NCBI GenBank assembly: GCA_905221605.1 | Contig: CAJNDS010002266.1 | Span: forward strand, 466,773 to 530,772 | From: Symbiodinium natans | Taxonomy: Eukaryota > Sar > Dinophyceae > Suessiales > Symbiodiniaceae | Reading direction: 5' to 3' | Length of the DNA: 64,000 nucleotides | Part shown: in pieces, positions 63,406-64,000 of the stretch | Numbering within the stretch: position 1 is the first letter of the stretch | Layout: the number at the start of each line of letters is the position of its first letter | Notes under the pieces: generated by a model | The model's input: only the letters and a program-made list of their open reading frames with translations | Told to the model about the DNA's origin: nothing | Databases searched by the model: none | Program-made: the position numbers and the translations under genes

Positions 63406-64000
63406 ACGCACGCAGACAGACACACAGACACACAGACACACAGACACACAGACACACAGACACACAGACACACAGACACACAGACACACAGACACACAGA
63501 CACACAGACACACAGACACACAGACACACAGACACACAGACACACAGAAACACAGACACACAGACACACAGACACACAGACACACAGACACACAGACACA
63601 CAGACACACAGACACACAGACACACAGACCCACAGACGCACAGACGCACAGACGCACAGACGCACAGACGCACAGACCCACAGACCCACAGACCCACAGA
63701 CACACAGACACACAGACACACAGACACACAGACACACAGACACACAGACACACAGACACACAGACACACAGACACACAGACACACAGACACACAGACACA
63801 CAGACACACAGACACACAGACACACAGACACACAGACACACAAACACACAGACACACAGACACACAGACACACAGACACACAGACACACAGACACACAGA
63901 CACACAGACACACAGACACACAGACACACAGACACACAGACACACAGACACACAGACACACAGACACACAGACACACAGACAAACAGACACACAAACACA
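63406..64000 (+). repeat. 8-bp (ACACAGAC)n minisatellite, runs off the window
   Basis: About 70 units with clustered variants GACGCACA and GACCCACA at 63,628-63,700. The cluster shows spread of mutated units between neighbours. Open frames on the minus strand are artefacts. Confidence 0.97.

Noticed and set aside
60819-63999. Long open frames of 245-687 codons across the CA/GT minisatellites on both strands
   Set aside because: They translate only to THTNTHQHTP, CVGVCWCVLV or CVSVCLC repeats, exist in several frames at once, and result from a stop-free repeat unit.
63406-64000. CRISPR array
   Set aside because: Repeats are contiguous 8-bp units without spacers, and the context is eukaryotic.

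Overview
The window looks like nuclear DNA of a dinoflagellate (Symbiodiniaceae-like; inferred, not proven). It is rich in plant/alveolate-type TTTAGGG telomere-like repeats. It carries GC-rich, lysine-rich proteins, one with a C-x2-C-R...G-C motif that I associate with dinoflagellates, and a retroelement that encodes a cytosine-5 DNA methyltransferase, a combination reported from Symbiodinium. Some genes have introns.

Bases 1 to about 32,000 are almost gene-free. Short unique segments, mostly 100-500 bp, alternate with TTTAGGG or CCCTAAA arrays whose orientation keeps flipping. Other tandem repeats, small fold-backs and a roughly 100-bp dispersed repeat family lie among them. The only convincing host gene here is a multi-pass membrane protein at 20,207-21,771, broken by two frame shifts.

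Bases 32,050-60,425 are a tyrosine-recombinase retrotransposon of Ngaro type, read on the minus strand. It has the full split-direct-repeat layout: A1 at 60,340-60,425, then coding DNA, then B1-A2-B2 at 32,439-32,050. It encodes a tyrosine recombinase, a Gag-like protein and, behind an in-frame UAG, a DNMT3-like methyltransferase fused to reverse transcriptase and RNase H. Without its insertion it would be about 7.8 kb.

Inside its gag gene sits a second mobile element of 20.6 kb (36,351-56,949) flanked by a 4-bp duplication (TCCT). Removing the element and one TCCT restores the gag frame. It has near-identical outer inverted repeats (0.84-0.97 kb), then six plus six hairpin-like 15-bp dyads, then a pair of paralogous coiled-coil genes facing outward. 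A matching motif at the inner edges suggests that the mirror-image arms are really about 4.4 kb each. The unique 11.8-kb core carries a two-exon protein ending in a SAM-methyltransferase-like domain, a complete C5 cytosine methyltransferase, a lysine-rich Cys-motif protein, two large GC-rich palindromes, a five-exon hAT-like transposase gene and a divergently transcribed serine recombinase. I do not recognise this element as a described family; it is the best candidate here for a new system.

Bases 60,426-64,000 return to repeats: a 1.9-kb (AACACACACC)-type minisatellite, an 8-bp (ACACAGAC) minisatellite running off the window, and between them one minus-strand exon of a host gene whose splice donor opens directly into the minisatellite.
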